DNA of 64,000 nt, taken from the NCBI RefSeq assembly GCF_900091565.1, contig NZ_FMCV01000019.1, forward strand, positions 1 to 64,000, read 5' to 3'. Shown piece by piece: positions 25,120 through 33,580 of the stretch. The translations under genes were made by a program, and so were the position numbers. Under the pieces are notes generated by a model, which saw only the letters and a list, made by a program, of their open reading frames with translations, ran no database searches and was not told the origin of the DNA. The DNA is from Micromonospora marina. Lineage in GTDB: Bacteria > Actinomycetota > Actinomycetes > Mycobacteriales > Micromonosporaceae. How positions within the stretch are numbered: position 1 is the first letter of the stretch; every line of letters begins with the position of its first letter.

Positions 25120-25440
25120 TCAGTGCGCGCCGCCGAGGTTGAGCACCACCACCCCGGCGATGACGAGTGCCGCCCCGACCACCTTCGTCACGCTCAGCGG
25201 CTCACCCAGGAACGCCGCGCCGATCGCCACGATGGCGGCGGTGCCGAGGCCGGACCAGACCGCGTACGCGACGCCGACCGGGATGTCCTTCACTGCGAGC
25301 GAGAGCAGCCCGAACGCGGACAGGTACGCCACGGCGAGGCCGAGCGTGGGCCAGAGCCGGGTGAAGCCGTCGGTGGCCTTGAGCAGACTGGTGCCGATCA
25401 CCTCGGCGGTGATCGCGCCGAGCAGGAACAGGTACGCCAT
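25120..25440 (-). CDS. Small multidrug resistance (SMR) efflux protein
   Basis: Membrane protein of 106 residues with four helices, the normal SMR size. The start M-A-Y-L-F-L-L-G-A-I-T-A-E-V-I-G-T-S-L-L-K carries the essential Glu of helix 1 (residue 13), and A-Y-A-V-W-S-G-L-G-T is the family signature. It exports cationic drugs or small amines in exchange for protons as a dimer. The ATG at 25440 is set by the family N-terminus and by a TACGGT box 6 nt before it, which suggests a leaderless mRNA. Its stop is 12 bp from the stop of the convergent GNAT-DinB gene. Confidence 0.93.
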   Translation of the reverse strand: MAYLFLLGAITAEVIGTSLLKATDGFTRLWPTLGLAVAYLSAFGLLSLAVKDIPVGVAYAVWSGLGTAAIVAIGAAFLGEPLSVTKVVGAALVIAGVVVLNLGGAH

Positions 25441-25446
25441 CGCAGG

Positions 25447-25452
25447 ACCGTA
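25447..25452 (-). promoter_or_regulatory. -10 element (TACGGT), leaderless start of SMR gene
   Basis: On the reverse strand TACGGT is followed by CCTGCG and then the ATG at 25440. Confidence 0.5.
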
Positions 25453-25493
25453 CCCGGTCCTGCGATGGCGCCCGGTCGGAGCGGGAAAGCCGG

Positions 25494-28100
25494 TCAGGAG
25501 ACCGTGCAGGCCTTGCCGTTCAGGGTGACCAGCCCCGGATCCGGGTTGGGGAAGCGGGACGCGGTGCCGTTGAAGCCGAACGTGGTGGACGCGCCCGGCG
25601 CCAGCTTCGCGTTCCAGGGCAGGTTCTTCGCGGTGACCGTGGCGCCGCTCTGGCCGAGCTGCGCCGACCACGCCTGGCTCACCTTCTGGTCGCCGAGGAA
25701 CGCCCAGCGCAGGTTCCACCCGTTCACCGCCGTCGTGCCGGTGTTGCGCACCGTCACCTGGGTGGTGAAGCCGGACGGCCAGCTCCCGTGCGTGGTGTAG
25801 GCGACCGCGCAGGACGGCGCCGGCACCGCACCGGCGTCACCCTGGTCGGCCAGGAACGACGCGAGCCACGCCAGCGCCGAGTTCCAGTTGATCGCCACCT
25901 CGTTCGTCGCGTACGAGTTGATGTCGTCGATGTAGCAGAACATCGGCGCGCATCCGGCGAGCAGGTTCGCCGCGAACGGGTCCTGCAGGGCGGCGTTCGG
26001 GCCACCGGCGAGCGAGCCGGCCGGCGGGCGCGGCAGTTCCGGGTTCAGCTGGTGGCCGAAGATCCGGCTGTGCTGGTTGCGGGCGTGCTGCTCGCCCCAC
26101 CCGGTCACGTACGACATGTTCAGCGCGTTGCGGCCGAACAGGTAGTCGGCGGCCTGCACCGCGCCGTCCCGGTACTTCGCGTCCCGGCTCAGGTCGAACG
26201 CGGTGGCCAGCACGATCGCGTTGTTGACCAGGTTGCTGTTGCTGCCCCAGACGTACGCGTCGGCGCTGCCCGGGAAGGGCAGCCCGTACGCCTGGCCGGC
26301 GATCGTGGCCAGGTAGCTGTCGGCGGCGGCGGTGATCGACTCGCGGATGCGGGTCTTCTCCGCGGCCGGCAGCGTGTTCGGCACGGTGGCCAGGTCGAGG
26401 CGGCCCAGCGCGGCGACGCTCTGCCAGCCGAACGCGCCGCTCGGGGCGAACACGTCGGCGGTGTGCAGCGGCGAGCCGGTGACGTCGGCCAGGTACGCCT
26501 TGTCGCCGGTGGTCAGCCACAGCTCCGCCGCGGCCCAGTAGAACTCGTCGGTGACGTTCGTGTCGTCGTACGCGCCGCCGCCGGTGCTGTCGCTGGCCGG
26601 GGCGTAGATCGCCGGGTTGGCCTTGGCCGCCGCGTACGCGGTCTTCGCGGCGGTGCCGCAGCGCGCGGCGAACGCGGCGTCGTACGGGGCGTACAGCCGC
26701 TGGCACTGCGCCGCGACGGCGGCCAGGTTCAGCGTGGCGGCGGTGGACGGCGCGTGCAGCTCGCGCGGCTGCGGGTCGTCCTCGGGCTGCAGCGGCAGGC
26801 CGGTCCAGTTCCGGTCGTGGATCTTGTGGTGGACCATCCCGGCCAGGGGCTTGCCGGCCGGCACCTGCATGCGCAGCAGGAACTCCAGCTCCCAGCGGGC
26901 CTCGTCGAGCACGTCCGGCACGTCGTTGCCGCGCTCGGGCAGCCGCAGCGTGGAGTCGCCCAGGGCGGCACCGCCGTCGGCGGTCTCCGCGGTCTTGGTC
27001 CGCTCGAAGGTGCTCAGGAGCTGGTGGGTGGCGATGCCGCCGTTGACGACGTACTTGCCGTGGTCACCCGCGTCGTACCAGCCGCCGCGCACGTCCAGCG
27101 AGTAGTCGCAGACGCCGGCCTGGCACGGCACGTCGGTGTCGCCCTGGTTCGGCGCGACGCCGAGGTGGCCGGCCGGGCGGGCGTACTCCTCGCCGATCAG
27201 GTCGCCGTCGATGGCGATACCGCTGCGCTGGGCGTAGAAGAACTGCAGCGAGTCGGCGCGCAGCCGGTCGTAGAGCGCGCCGGAGATGTCGAACGGGTGG
27301 CTGGTCTCGCCGTCCACGGTCAGCGTGTAGCCGGTGCCCGGCGTGCGGTACGCGGAGAAGTCGGCGGTCTGCACGTTCTGCGCGGAGGCGGCGTCGGTGC
27401 CGCGCGGCGTGGTCTGCCCGCTGGCGACTACCGCGCCGCCGGCCGACTTGAGCTGCCACGGCAGCGCCTCGGTGGCCTCGGTGACGACGGTGGCGTGCTT
27501 GGGCCCGCCGGGCAGGTAGCCGACCTGGTTCACCCGCACCCGGGGCCCGGTGTCCGGCTCGTACGGCGGCGCCGGCTCCCCGCCGCGCAGCGACACGTCG
27601 TCCAGGCAGAAGGTCTGCGCCTGGGCGCTGCCGCCGACCTGGAAGATGAGCTGGGCGGTGGGGTTGTCGGCCGGGGAGGTGAACGTGGTGGTGACGCGCT
27701 GCGCGGTGCCGGTGGCTGTCGCGTCGACACTGGCGTACGTGGTGTAGGGGGCGCTGCCGAGCTGGAGCACGGCCTTGACGGCCGCGCCGGGGGTCGCGGA
27801 GACGTCGAAGGACAGTTCGTACTCGGCGCCCTGGGTCAGCGGCACCGCGTCCTGGCCGATGCCGGCGTCCCACGGGTTGGCGGTGCCCGCCGCCACGGAG
27901 GTGCAGAGGCGGCCGTCGACGACCGCGAGGTCGCCGGTGCCGTACGAGAACCAGGGTGAGACACCGGCGCTGAAGTCGCCGTTGCGGAGTTGTTCGGGCG
28001 CGTCCGGCGGCACCTCGGCGCTCGCCGGGCCGGCGGTGAGGCCGGTGAGCGCCAGCGTGGTGGCCGCGAGCGCGGCGAGCCGACGACGGGATCGGGTCAC
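25494..28100 (-). CDS. Secreted multidomain GH9 endoglucanase/cellulase with CBM4/9 and CBM2
   Basis: Exported protein of 868 residues. In order: signal peptide (about 1-28, ending A-S-A), a CBM4/9-type module (about 30-165), an N-terminal Ig-like CelD domain (about 180-270), a GH9 catalytic domain (about 275-755) and a C-terminal CBM2 module (about 768-868). Catalytic residues are visible in G-G-W-Y-D-A-G-D-H-G-K-Y (the Asp pair) and S-Y-A-T-N-E-V-A-I-N-W-N (the proton-donor Glu). The CBM2 begins C-A-V-A-Y-T-T-H-G-S-W-P-S-G-F and has its closing Cys four residues from the end. It degrades cellulose outside the cell. A perfect CebR-type operator lies 45 bp upstream of the start, so cellobiose induction is likely. 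Confidence 0.95.
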   Translation of the reverse strand: MTRSRRRLAALAATTLALTGLTAGPASAEVPPDAPEQLRNGDFSAGVSPWFSYGTGDLAVVDGRLCTSVAAGTANPWDAGIGQDAVPLTQGAEYELSFDVSATPGAAVKAVLQLGSAPYTTYASVDATATGTAQRVTTTFTSPADNPTAQLIFQVGGSAQAQTFCLDDVSLRGGEPAPPYEPDTGPRVRVNQVGYLPGGPKHATVVTEATEALPWQLKSAGGAVVASGQTTPRGTDAASAQNVQTADFSAYRTPGTGYTLTVDGETSHPFDISGALYDRLRADSLQFFYAQRSGIAIDGDLIGEEYARPAGHLGVAPNQGDTDVPCQAGVCDYSLDVRGGWYDAGDHGKYVVNGGIATHQLLSTFERTKTAETADGGAALGDSTLRLPERGNDVPDVLDEARWELEFLLRMQVPAGKPLAGMVHHKIHDRNWTGLPLQPEDDPQPRELHAPSTAATLNLAAVAAQCQRLYAPYDAAFAARCGTAAKTAYAAAKANPAIYAPASDSTGGGAYDDTNVTDEFYWAAAELWLTTGDKAYLADVTGSPLHTADVFAPSGAFGWQSVAALGRLDLATVPNTLPAAEKTRIRESITAAADSYLATIAGQAYGLPFPGSADAYVWGSNSNLVNNAIVLATAFDLSRDAKYRDGAVQAADYLFGRNALNMSYVTGWGEQHARNQHSRIFGHQLNPELPRPPAGSLAGGPNAALQDPFAANLLAGCAPMFCYIDDINSYATNEVAINWNSALAWLASFLADQGDAGAVPAPSCAVAYTTHGSWPSGFTTQVTVRNTGTTAVNGWNLRWAFLGDQKVSQAWSAQLGQSGATVTAKNLPWNAKLAPGASTTFGFNGTASRFPNPDPGLVTLNGKACTVS

Positions 28101-28144
28101 GGATGTTCCTTCCGTGCTCGGGGGTGGTGGGGGAGACCGGAAGC

Positions 28145-28158
28145 TGGGAGCGCTCCCA
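28145..28158. promoter_or_regulatory. CebR-type operator upstream of GH9 cellulase
   Basis: TGGGAGCGCTCCCA is a perfect 14-bp palindrome, the sequence bound by the LacI-family cellobiose sensor CebR in Streptomyces. It is 45 bp upstream of the GH9 start codon, a sensible place for a repressor. Binding here is inferred from sequence identity. Confidence 0.88.
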
Positions 28159-28313
28159 ATATCAGCCCGATGTTTCCACCGCGTTCCGTCCCTGTCAATC
28201 GATCCGGCCCGATGAGGGCTGCGCGCCCGCGCGCGGCGGGATTCGGCGCGCCACGTACGATGTCAGTGATCTCCTAGAGACATCCGAGCCCTCGACCTGG
28301 CAGGCTGCGACCC

Positions 28314-29039
28314 ATGACCCTGAAGCTTCGTTCCGTCGGAGCGAGCGACCGTGGGCTGATCCGCAGCGGCAACCAGGACGCACAGCACGCCGGCGCCTGG
28401 CTCGTCGCGGTCGCCGACGGCATGGGCGGCATGGCGGCCGGCGACCTGGCCAGCCGCATCGCCATCGACGCGATCGTCCCGCTGGACGTGGAGACGCCGG
28501 AGGACGCCCTCGTCGCCGCGCTCCAGGGCGGGATCGAACTGGCCACCTCGCGGATCCGTCAGGCCGTCGAGGAGGACCCGGAGCGCCAGGGCATGGGCAC
28601 GACGCTCACCGCGCTGCTGTTCGCCCGCACCGGCAGCTGCCTCGCGCTGGCGCACGTCGGCGACTCCCGGGCCTATCTCTACCGCGAGGGCGTGCTCAAG
28701 CAGGTCACCCGCGACGACACGTTCGTGCAGATGCTCGTCGACCAGGGCGTCATCACCGCCGAGCAGGCCAGCAGCCACCCTCGCCGCGCGGTGGTGACCC
28801 AGGCGTTGCAGGGCGACGAGGTGTCCCCGTCGTACGCCACGATGGTGCCCCGGGTGGGTGACCGATGGCTGCTGTGCAGCGACGGTCTCTCCAACGTGGT
28901 GCGCGCGGACACGCTCACCGAGGTGTTCAGCGAGCAGCCGGAACGCGACGCCTGCGCGACCCGGCTGATCGACCTGGCACTACGGGCCGGCGGCCCGGAC
29001 AACATCACCGTCGTGATCGCCGACGTCGTCGAGGAGTAG
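28314..29039 (+). CDS. PP2C-type serine/threonine protein phosphatase
   Basis: Protein of 241 residues with all the PP2C metal motifs: R-S-G-N-Q-D near the N-terminus, V-A-D-G-M-G-G-M-A-A-G-D, L-A-H-V-G-D-S-R-A-Y-L-Y-R, and G-G-P-D-N-I-T-V-V-I-A-D at the end. It is the PstP-like catalytic core without a membrane segment, so it is a cytosolic phosphatase acting on phospho-Ser/Thr proteins. No kinase gene lies beside it. Its stop is 4 bp from the stop of the convergent hrpB gene, leaving no room for a terminator. Confidence 0.92.
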   Translation: MTLKLRSVGASDRGLIRSGNQDAQHAGAWLVAVADGMGGMAAGDLASRIAIDAIVPLDVETPEDALVAALQGGIELATSRIRQAVEEDPERQGMGTTLTALLFARTGSCLALAHVGDSRAYLYREGVLKQVTRDDTFVQMLVDQGVITAEQASSHPRRAVVTQALQGDEVSPSYATMVPRVGDRWLLCSDGLSNVVRADTLTEVFSEQPERDACATRLIDLALRAGGPDNITVVIADVVEE

Positions 29040-29043
29040 GCGG

Positions 29044-31551
29044 TCACCGCCGGCGCGGCGCCGCCCGCCGGGTCGGCTCGGCGGTGGTCGGATCCTCCGG
29101 CCAGGGATGACGCGGGTAGCGTCCGCGCAACTCCGCCCGCACCTGCGGATATCCGGTGCGCCAGAACGACGCCAGGTCGGCGGTGACCGCCACCGGCCGC
29201 CCGGCGGGGGAAAGTAGGTGCAGCAGCACCGGCACCCGCCCGTCGGCGATGCGCGGCACGTCCCGCCAGCCGAACGTCTCCTGGAGCTTGACCGCCAGCA
29301 CCGGGGCGGCCGGGTCGGCGTAGTCGACCCGGATCCGAGACCCGCTGGGCACCGCCACCCGCTCCGGGGCCAGCTCGTCCAGCCGCGCCGCCTGCCGCCA
29401 GTCCAGCAGCCGCCGCAGCGCCGCCGCCACGTCCACCCGGTGCAGGTCGGCCCGGCGCCGGGCGCGGGCCAGCTCCGGGCCCAGCCACTCCCCGGCGCGG
29501 GCGAGCAGCGCCGCGTCGGAGACGTCCGGCCAGCCGTCGCCGAGCGCCTGGCGGCAGAACGCCAGCCGGCGGCGCAGCCCGGTCGCGTCCGGCGTCCAGC
29601 GCAGCAGCCCCGGCCCCTCCTGCCGCAGCCCGTCCAGCAGCGCCGCCGCGACCAGCTCCGGGTCCGGCGCGGTGAGCGGCCGGTCGACCAGTTCGACAGC
29701 GCCGAGCCGGACCACCTCGCGGGCCACCACGTCACCGCCGGACCAGGCCACCTCCCGTGCGGCGTCCAGCAGCGCCGCCCCGGCCTCCCGGGCGGTCGCC
29801 TCGTCGATCGGCGCGGCCAGCCGCACCCGGGCGGCGGGCGCGCCGGGGGAGCGGTCGGCCACCGCGACGGCCAGCCACGCCGCTCCGGCCAGCCCCGACC
29901 CGGGCGCCAGCTCCGCGGCGGTCCCGCCGGCCATCAGGTACGCGGACCCGCCCGGCCGCCGCGCCCGGGCCAGCCGTTCCGGGTACGCCAGCCCGGCGAG
30001 CAGCCCCGCGGCCAGATCGTCCGGCAGACGCTCCCGCTCGTCCGCGCCGTCGGTGGGCAGGGCGGCGCGCAGGCGGCGTACCTCGGTGCGCCAGCGCGCG
30101 GTGGCGGCCGGGTCGGCGCCGTCACGCAGTCGCCGCCAGCGGGCGGGTAGGTCGTCTCCCGTGCCGCCCAGCGTGTCCTCGCCGAGGATCGCCACCACCT
30201 GGGCGGCCCGCTCGGCGCCCACCCGGACAGCACCGTCCAGCAGAGCCCGTGCCAGCCGGGGATGCGTACCGGCCGCTGCGACCGCCCGCCCCCGGGCCGT
30301 GATCCGGCCGTCGTGGTCCACCGCGCCGAGCGTGGTGAGCGTCTCCCGCGCCACTGTGAGCGCGGCCGGCGGCGGTGGGTCGGGCAGCGCCAGCCCGGCG
30401 CCGTCCGGTGTGCCCCAGGCCGCCAGTTCCAGCGCGAACCCGGTCAGGTCGGCGGTGGCGATCTCCGGTTCGGGCTGCGGGGCGAGCCGCGCGTGCGTCG
30501 CCTCCGACCAGCAGCGGTAGACCGCCCCGGGGGCCTCCCGTCCGGCCCGGCCGGCGCGTTGGGTGGCGCCCGCCCGCGACACCGGCACGGTGACCAGCGA
30601 ACCCAGCCCTCGGGCCAGGTCGGTGCGGGGCACCCGGCTCAGTCCGGCGTCCACCACCACCCGTACGCCGGGCACTGTCAGGCTGCTCTCCGCCACCGCT
30701 GTCGCGAGCACCACGCGCCGCCCGGCGGCAGGGGTGAGCGCCGCGTCCTGGGCGGGCCCCGGCAGCCGTCCGTGCAACGGCAGCACCACGACCTCGCGCA
30801 GACCGGCCAGGCGGCCCGCGACGGCGGCGATCTCACCCGCGCCGGGCAGGAAGACGAGCACGTCGCCGTCGCGTTCACGCAGCGTCCGGCGCACGGTGGC
30901 GGCCACGTGGTCGAGCAGCGCCGGATCGACCCGCCCGGCACCGGGCGGCGTCACCGGGCGCGGCGGTGGTGCCCACACCCGCTCGACCGGATGCAGCGCT
31001 GCCTCGGCGCGTACCACGGGGGCGGGTCCGCCGGTGCCGAGCAGCGCGGCGAAGCGGTCCGTCCGCGGAGTGGCCGACATCGCCAGCAGCCACAGGTCCG
31101 GGCGCAGCGTCGCGCGGGCCTCGACGCTGAACGCCAGCGCCAGGTCGGCGTCGAGGTGCCGTTCGTGGCACTCGTCGAGCAGGACCGCGTCCACGCCCGG
31201 CAGCTCCGGATCGTGGTGCAGGCGGCGGACCAGCAGGCCGGTGGTCACCACCTCGACCCGGGTACGGGGTCCGGTCCGGCGCTCGCCGCGCACCGCGTAC
31301 CCGATCCGGTCGCCGACCCGCTCGCCGAGCAGGGCGGCCATCCGGTGCGCGGCGGCGCGGGCGGCCACCCGCCGAGGCTGGGCGATCACCACGCGGCCGG
31401 TGACCGCGTCGGCGACGGCGAGCGGCGCGGTGGTGGTCTTGCCGGTGCCCGGCGGCGCCACCAGGACGGCGGCGCCGCGCTCGCGCAGCGCGCCGACGAG
31501 CGCCGGCAGGACCGGGCGCACCGGCAGGTCGAGCGGGATGTCGGCGAGCAC
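29044..31551 (-). CDS. hrpB: ATP-dependent helicase HrpB
   Basis: DEAH-family helicase of 835 residues, matching the usual length of about 820 for HrpB. Walker A is A-P-P-G-T-G-K-T-T, and the Walker B box is L-L-D-E-C-H-E-R-H-L (DECH form). A-M-S-A-T and Q-R-A-G-R-A-G-R follow, then the HrpB-specific C-terminal domain. The GTG at 31551 gives the family N-terminus (V-L-A-D-I-P-L-D-L-P-V); the frame is open upstream, but that is the shadow of the sigma factor gene. HrpB's cellular substrate is unknown. Confidence 0.92.
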   Translation of the reverse strand: MLADIPLDLPVRPVLPALVGALRERGAAVLVAPPGTGKTTTAPLAVADAVTGRVVIAQPRRVAARAAAHRMAALLGERVGDRIGYAVRGERRTGPRTRVEVVTTGLLVRRLHHDPELPGVDAVLLDECHERHLDADLALAFSVEARATLRPDLWLLAMSATPRTDRFAALLGTGGPAPVVRAEAALHPVERVWAPPPRPVTPPGAGRVDPALLDHVAATVRRTLRERDGDVLVFLPGAGEIAAVAGRLAGLREVVVLPLHGRLPGPAQDAALTPAAGRRVVLATAVAESSLTVPGVRVVVDAGLSRVPRTDLARGLGSLVTVPVSRAGATQRAGRAGREAPGAVYRCWSEATHARLAPQPEPEIATADLTGFALELAAWGTPDGAGLALPDPPPPAALTVARETLTTLGAVDHDGRITARGRAVAAAGTHPRLARALLDGAVRVGAERAAQVVAILGEDTLGGTGDDLPARWRRLRDGADPAATARWRTEVRRLRAALPTDGADERERLPDDLAAGLLAGLAYPERLARARRPGGSAYLMAGGTAAELAPGSGLAGAAWLAVAVADRSPGAPAARVRLAAPIDEATAREAGAALLDAAREVAWSGGDVVAREVVRLGAVELVDRPLTAPDPELVAAALLDGLRQEGPGLLRWTPDATGLRRRLAFCRQALGDGWPDVSDAALLARAGEWLGPELARARRRADLHRVDVAAALRRLLDWRQAARLDELAPERVAVPSGSRIRVDYADPAAPVLAVKLQETFGWRDVPRIADGRVPVLLHLLSPAGRPVAVTADLASFWRTGYPQVRAELRGRYPRHPWPEDPTTAEPTRRAAPRRR

Positions 31552-31607
31552 CGGCCCACTCTCGCACCGCGCCGCCGGACGGTCCGCGTCACCCCCGGGA
31601 CGCGGAA

Positions 31608-31638
31608 CGGCCCGGCCGGCGCACCGCCGACCGGGCCG
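31608..31638 (-). terminator. Hairpin downstream of sigma factor gene
   Basis: CGGCCCGG (31608-31615) pairs with CCGGGCCG (31631-31638), and after one mismatch CGGC pairs with GCCG around loop GCACC. It lies between the sigma factor stop and hrpB. Confidence 0.5.
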
Positions 31639-31685
31639 GGTGGGCCGCCGCGCCGGGTCCGCCGACCCGGCCGCCGCCCTCCTTG

Positions 31686-32507
31686 CTAGTACGTCCCGTC
31701 GAGCTGCCCGCGCAGCTTGGTGAGGGCCCGGGCCAGGAGCCGGGACACGTGCATCTGCGAGACGCCGATCTGCTCGGCGATCTGCGACTGGGTCAGGTTG
31801 CCGTAGAAGCGCAGCGTGAGGATCTTCTGCTCGCGCTGGTCGAGCGTGGCGAGCGCCGGGCCGAGGGCCACCCGCATCTCGGCCAGCTCGAACTCGCCGT
31901 CTTCGCCGCCGAGCAGGTCGCCCAGCTCGGTGGCCCGCTCGCCGTCGCCGGTCGGGGTGGACAGCGACACCGCGTTGTACGCGCGGGCGCCCTCCAGGCC
32001 CTCCAGCACCTCTTCCTCGGTGAGCTTGAGGTGGGCGGCGATGTCGGCGACCGTCGGCGAGCGGCCGAGCGTCTGGAGCAGTGTGCTGTTGGCGTCGGAG
32101 ATCGCCAGGCGCAGCTCCTGGAGCCGGCGCGGCACCCGGATGTCCCAGGTGCGGTCGCGGAAGTGGCGCTTCAGCTCGCCGATGATGGTGGGGATGGCGT
32201 AGCCGGCGAAGTCGACGCCGCGTGACGGGTCGAACTTGTCGATCGCCTTGATCAGGCCGATCGCCGCGGTCTGCGCCAGGTCGTCGTTGGGCTCGCCCCG
32301 GCCGCTGTAGCGGTGGGCCAGGTGGTTCGCCAGCGGCAGCCACGCCTCGATGGCGCGGTCGCGCAGCGCCGGCCGGGACGGGTGGTCGGCGGGCAGCGCG
32401 GCCATCGCGGCGAGCAGGTCGGCGGCGCTGTCGGTGAGGGAGCGGGGGTCGAGCTTCGCGGAGGCGGCCGGCGCGGTCGCCGGGGCGCTGATCGTGGGAG
32501 CGGTCAT
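31686..32507 (-). CDS. SigB/SigF-family RNA polymerase sigma factor
   Basis: Group 3 sigma-70 factor of 273 residues. Region 2 shows N-D-D-L-A-Q-T-A-A-I-G-L-I-K-A-I-D-K-F-D-P-S-R-G-V-D-F with A-Y-A-I-P-T-I-I-G-E-L-K-R-H-F-R-D. Region 4 ends I-A-E-Q-I-G-V-S-Q-M-H-V-S-R-L-L-A-R-A-L. This is the SigB/SigF stress and sporulation type. The ATG at 32507 follows AGGGAGGAACACCC. No anti-sigma gene is adjacent. The PP2C/kinase regulator at 47279-49432 is the sort of partner that acts on such factors, but the link is inference. Confidence 0.93.
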   Translation of the reverse strand: MTAPTISAPATAPAASAKLDPRSLTDSAADLLAAMAALPADHPSRPALRDRAIEAWLPLANHLAHRYSGRGEPNDDLAQTAAIGLIKAIDKFDPSRGVDFAGYAIPTIIGELKRHFRDRTWDIRVPRRLQELRLAISDANSTLLQTLGRSPTVADIAAHLKLTEEEVLEGLEGARAYNAVSLSTPTGDGERATELGDLLGGEDGEFELAEMRVALGPALATLDQREQKILTLRFYGNLTQSQIAEQIGVSQMHVSRLLARALTKLRGQLDGTY

Positions 32508-32842
32508 GGGTGTTCCTCCCTGCACCTCGTCCACGGAAGAAAAAAGACGTGACGCTTAGGTTTAGGTGTCGGTCGTACGTTCGGAAGTCACCATAGCCCG
32601 ATCGTCCTGCGGAAATCTAGCCGAAAGTACGATGCACTTAAGGTGTAAGTGGCCAGAAAGGGAAGTGAATGGGTCGATATCACGCTCGGCGGGGCGGCGG
32701 ATGACGTCGACCGGTCGGCCTCGGTCGTACCCCGACCGGTCAACGTGGAATCCGACAGGGCGGGCGAAGTGTCGCCTTTCTGTCGTTGTCCCGCCGACGG
32801 GCCCGCCCGTAGCGTCCGTAGCGACACGTCAACGGAGGCACC
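32508..32842. other. Divergent intergenic region, sigma factor promoter
   Basis: These 335 bases are noticeably richer in A and T than the neighbourhood, with AAAAAAGA at about 32540 and TTTAGGTGT, TCTAGCCGAAAG and CACTTAAGGTGTAAGTG nearby. The last (32636-32652) is a near-palindrome centred on CTTAAG and could be a regulator site. I see no gene here. Confidence 0.4.
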
Positions 32843-33580
32843 GTGCTGGATCCCGCCGCGCCACAGCTCGTCATCAACGCCCGGACCCTGCTGTTCAGTT
32901 GGCTCCCGGCGGACCCCGGCGCGGTCGACACACTGCTGCCCGCGGGTCTGCGCCCGCACCCGCAGCGCCAGGTGTTCGTCAACCAGTACGTGGTCGACGA
33001 CGAGACGCAGACCTCGGGCTTCGGGGCGTACTCGCTGACCTACCTGGGAGTCTCACTGGCGGACATGGACCCGCCCGACGGCGAGACGCCGGGCGGCTGG
33101 TGGACGCACTACCTCGCCTCCAGCGAGCGGGTCCGGCGGTACGCCGCCGCACGAGGCGTACCGGCCGCGGCCGGAGAGACCCGCCTCGACCTGCGGGGCG
33201 ACCAGCTCACCGCCGAGACCCGCGCCGCCGACGGCACGCTGCTGATCCGGGTCACCGCCCGGGTCGGGCACACCGGCACCGCGGCGCACTACGGCCACCA
33301 CCGCTACCTCACCCGCCACGACGGCGAGCTGATCGTCACCGACTACCCGTATGTGGCCGAGCCGGTGTCGCCGTTCGAGGTCGAGTCGGTGGAGTTCCCG
33401 GTGCCGGAGCACCCGGTCCACGCGCTGCGGCCGGCCAACCCGCTGCACATCTGCTGGGGCTTCTACTCGCCGCGGGTCTCGTTCGCCTACCCGGCCCGCC
33501 CGGACGTGCCGCACGAGCCGGCGGACCTTCACCAGGTGCCGGCCCGCCGGGCCGGTAGCGGCCTGCCGTCCGGGTCGTAG
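32843..33580 (+). CDS. Acetoacetate decarboxylase-like (ADC-fold) protein
   Basis: Protein of 245 residues with the broad pattern of the ADC/DUF2071-type barrel: L-L-P-A-G-L-R-P-H-P early, V-F-V-N-Q-Y-V-V-D-D, then Y-S-L-T-Y-L-G-V-S-L and N-P-L-H-I-C-W-G-F-Y-S-P-R-V-S-F. I do not see a certain Schiff-base Lys, so decarboxylase activity should not be assumed; an uncharacterised small-molecule binding or biosynthetic role is as likely. The start is GTG with GGAGG 5 bases upstream. The last 52 bp overlap the 3' end of the phospholipase D gene on the other strand. Confidence 0.65.
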   Translation: MLDPAAPQLVINARTLLFSWLPADPGAVDTLLPAGLRPHPQRQVFVNQYVVDDETQTSGFGAYSLTYLGVSLADMDPPDGETPGGWWTHYLASSERVRRYAAARGVPAAAGETRLDLRGDQLTAETRAADGTLLIRVTARVGHTGTAAHYGHHRYLTRHDGELIVTDYPYVAEPVSPFEVESVEFPVPEHPVHALRPANPLHICWGFYSPRVSFAYPARPDVPHEPADLHQVPARRAGSGLPSGS

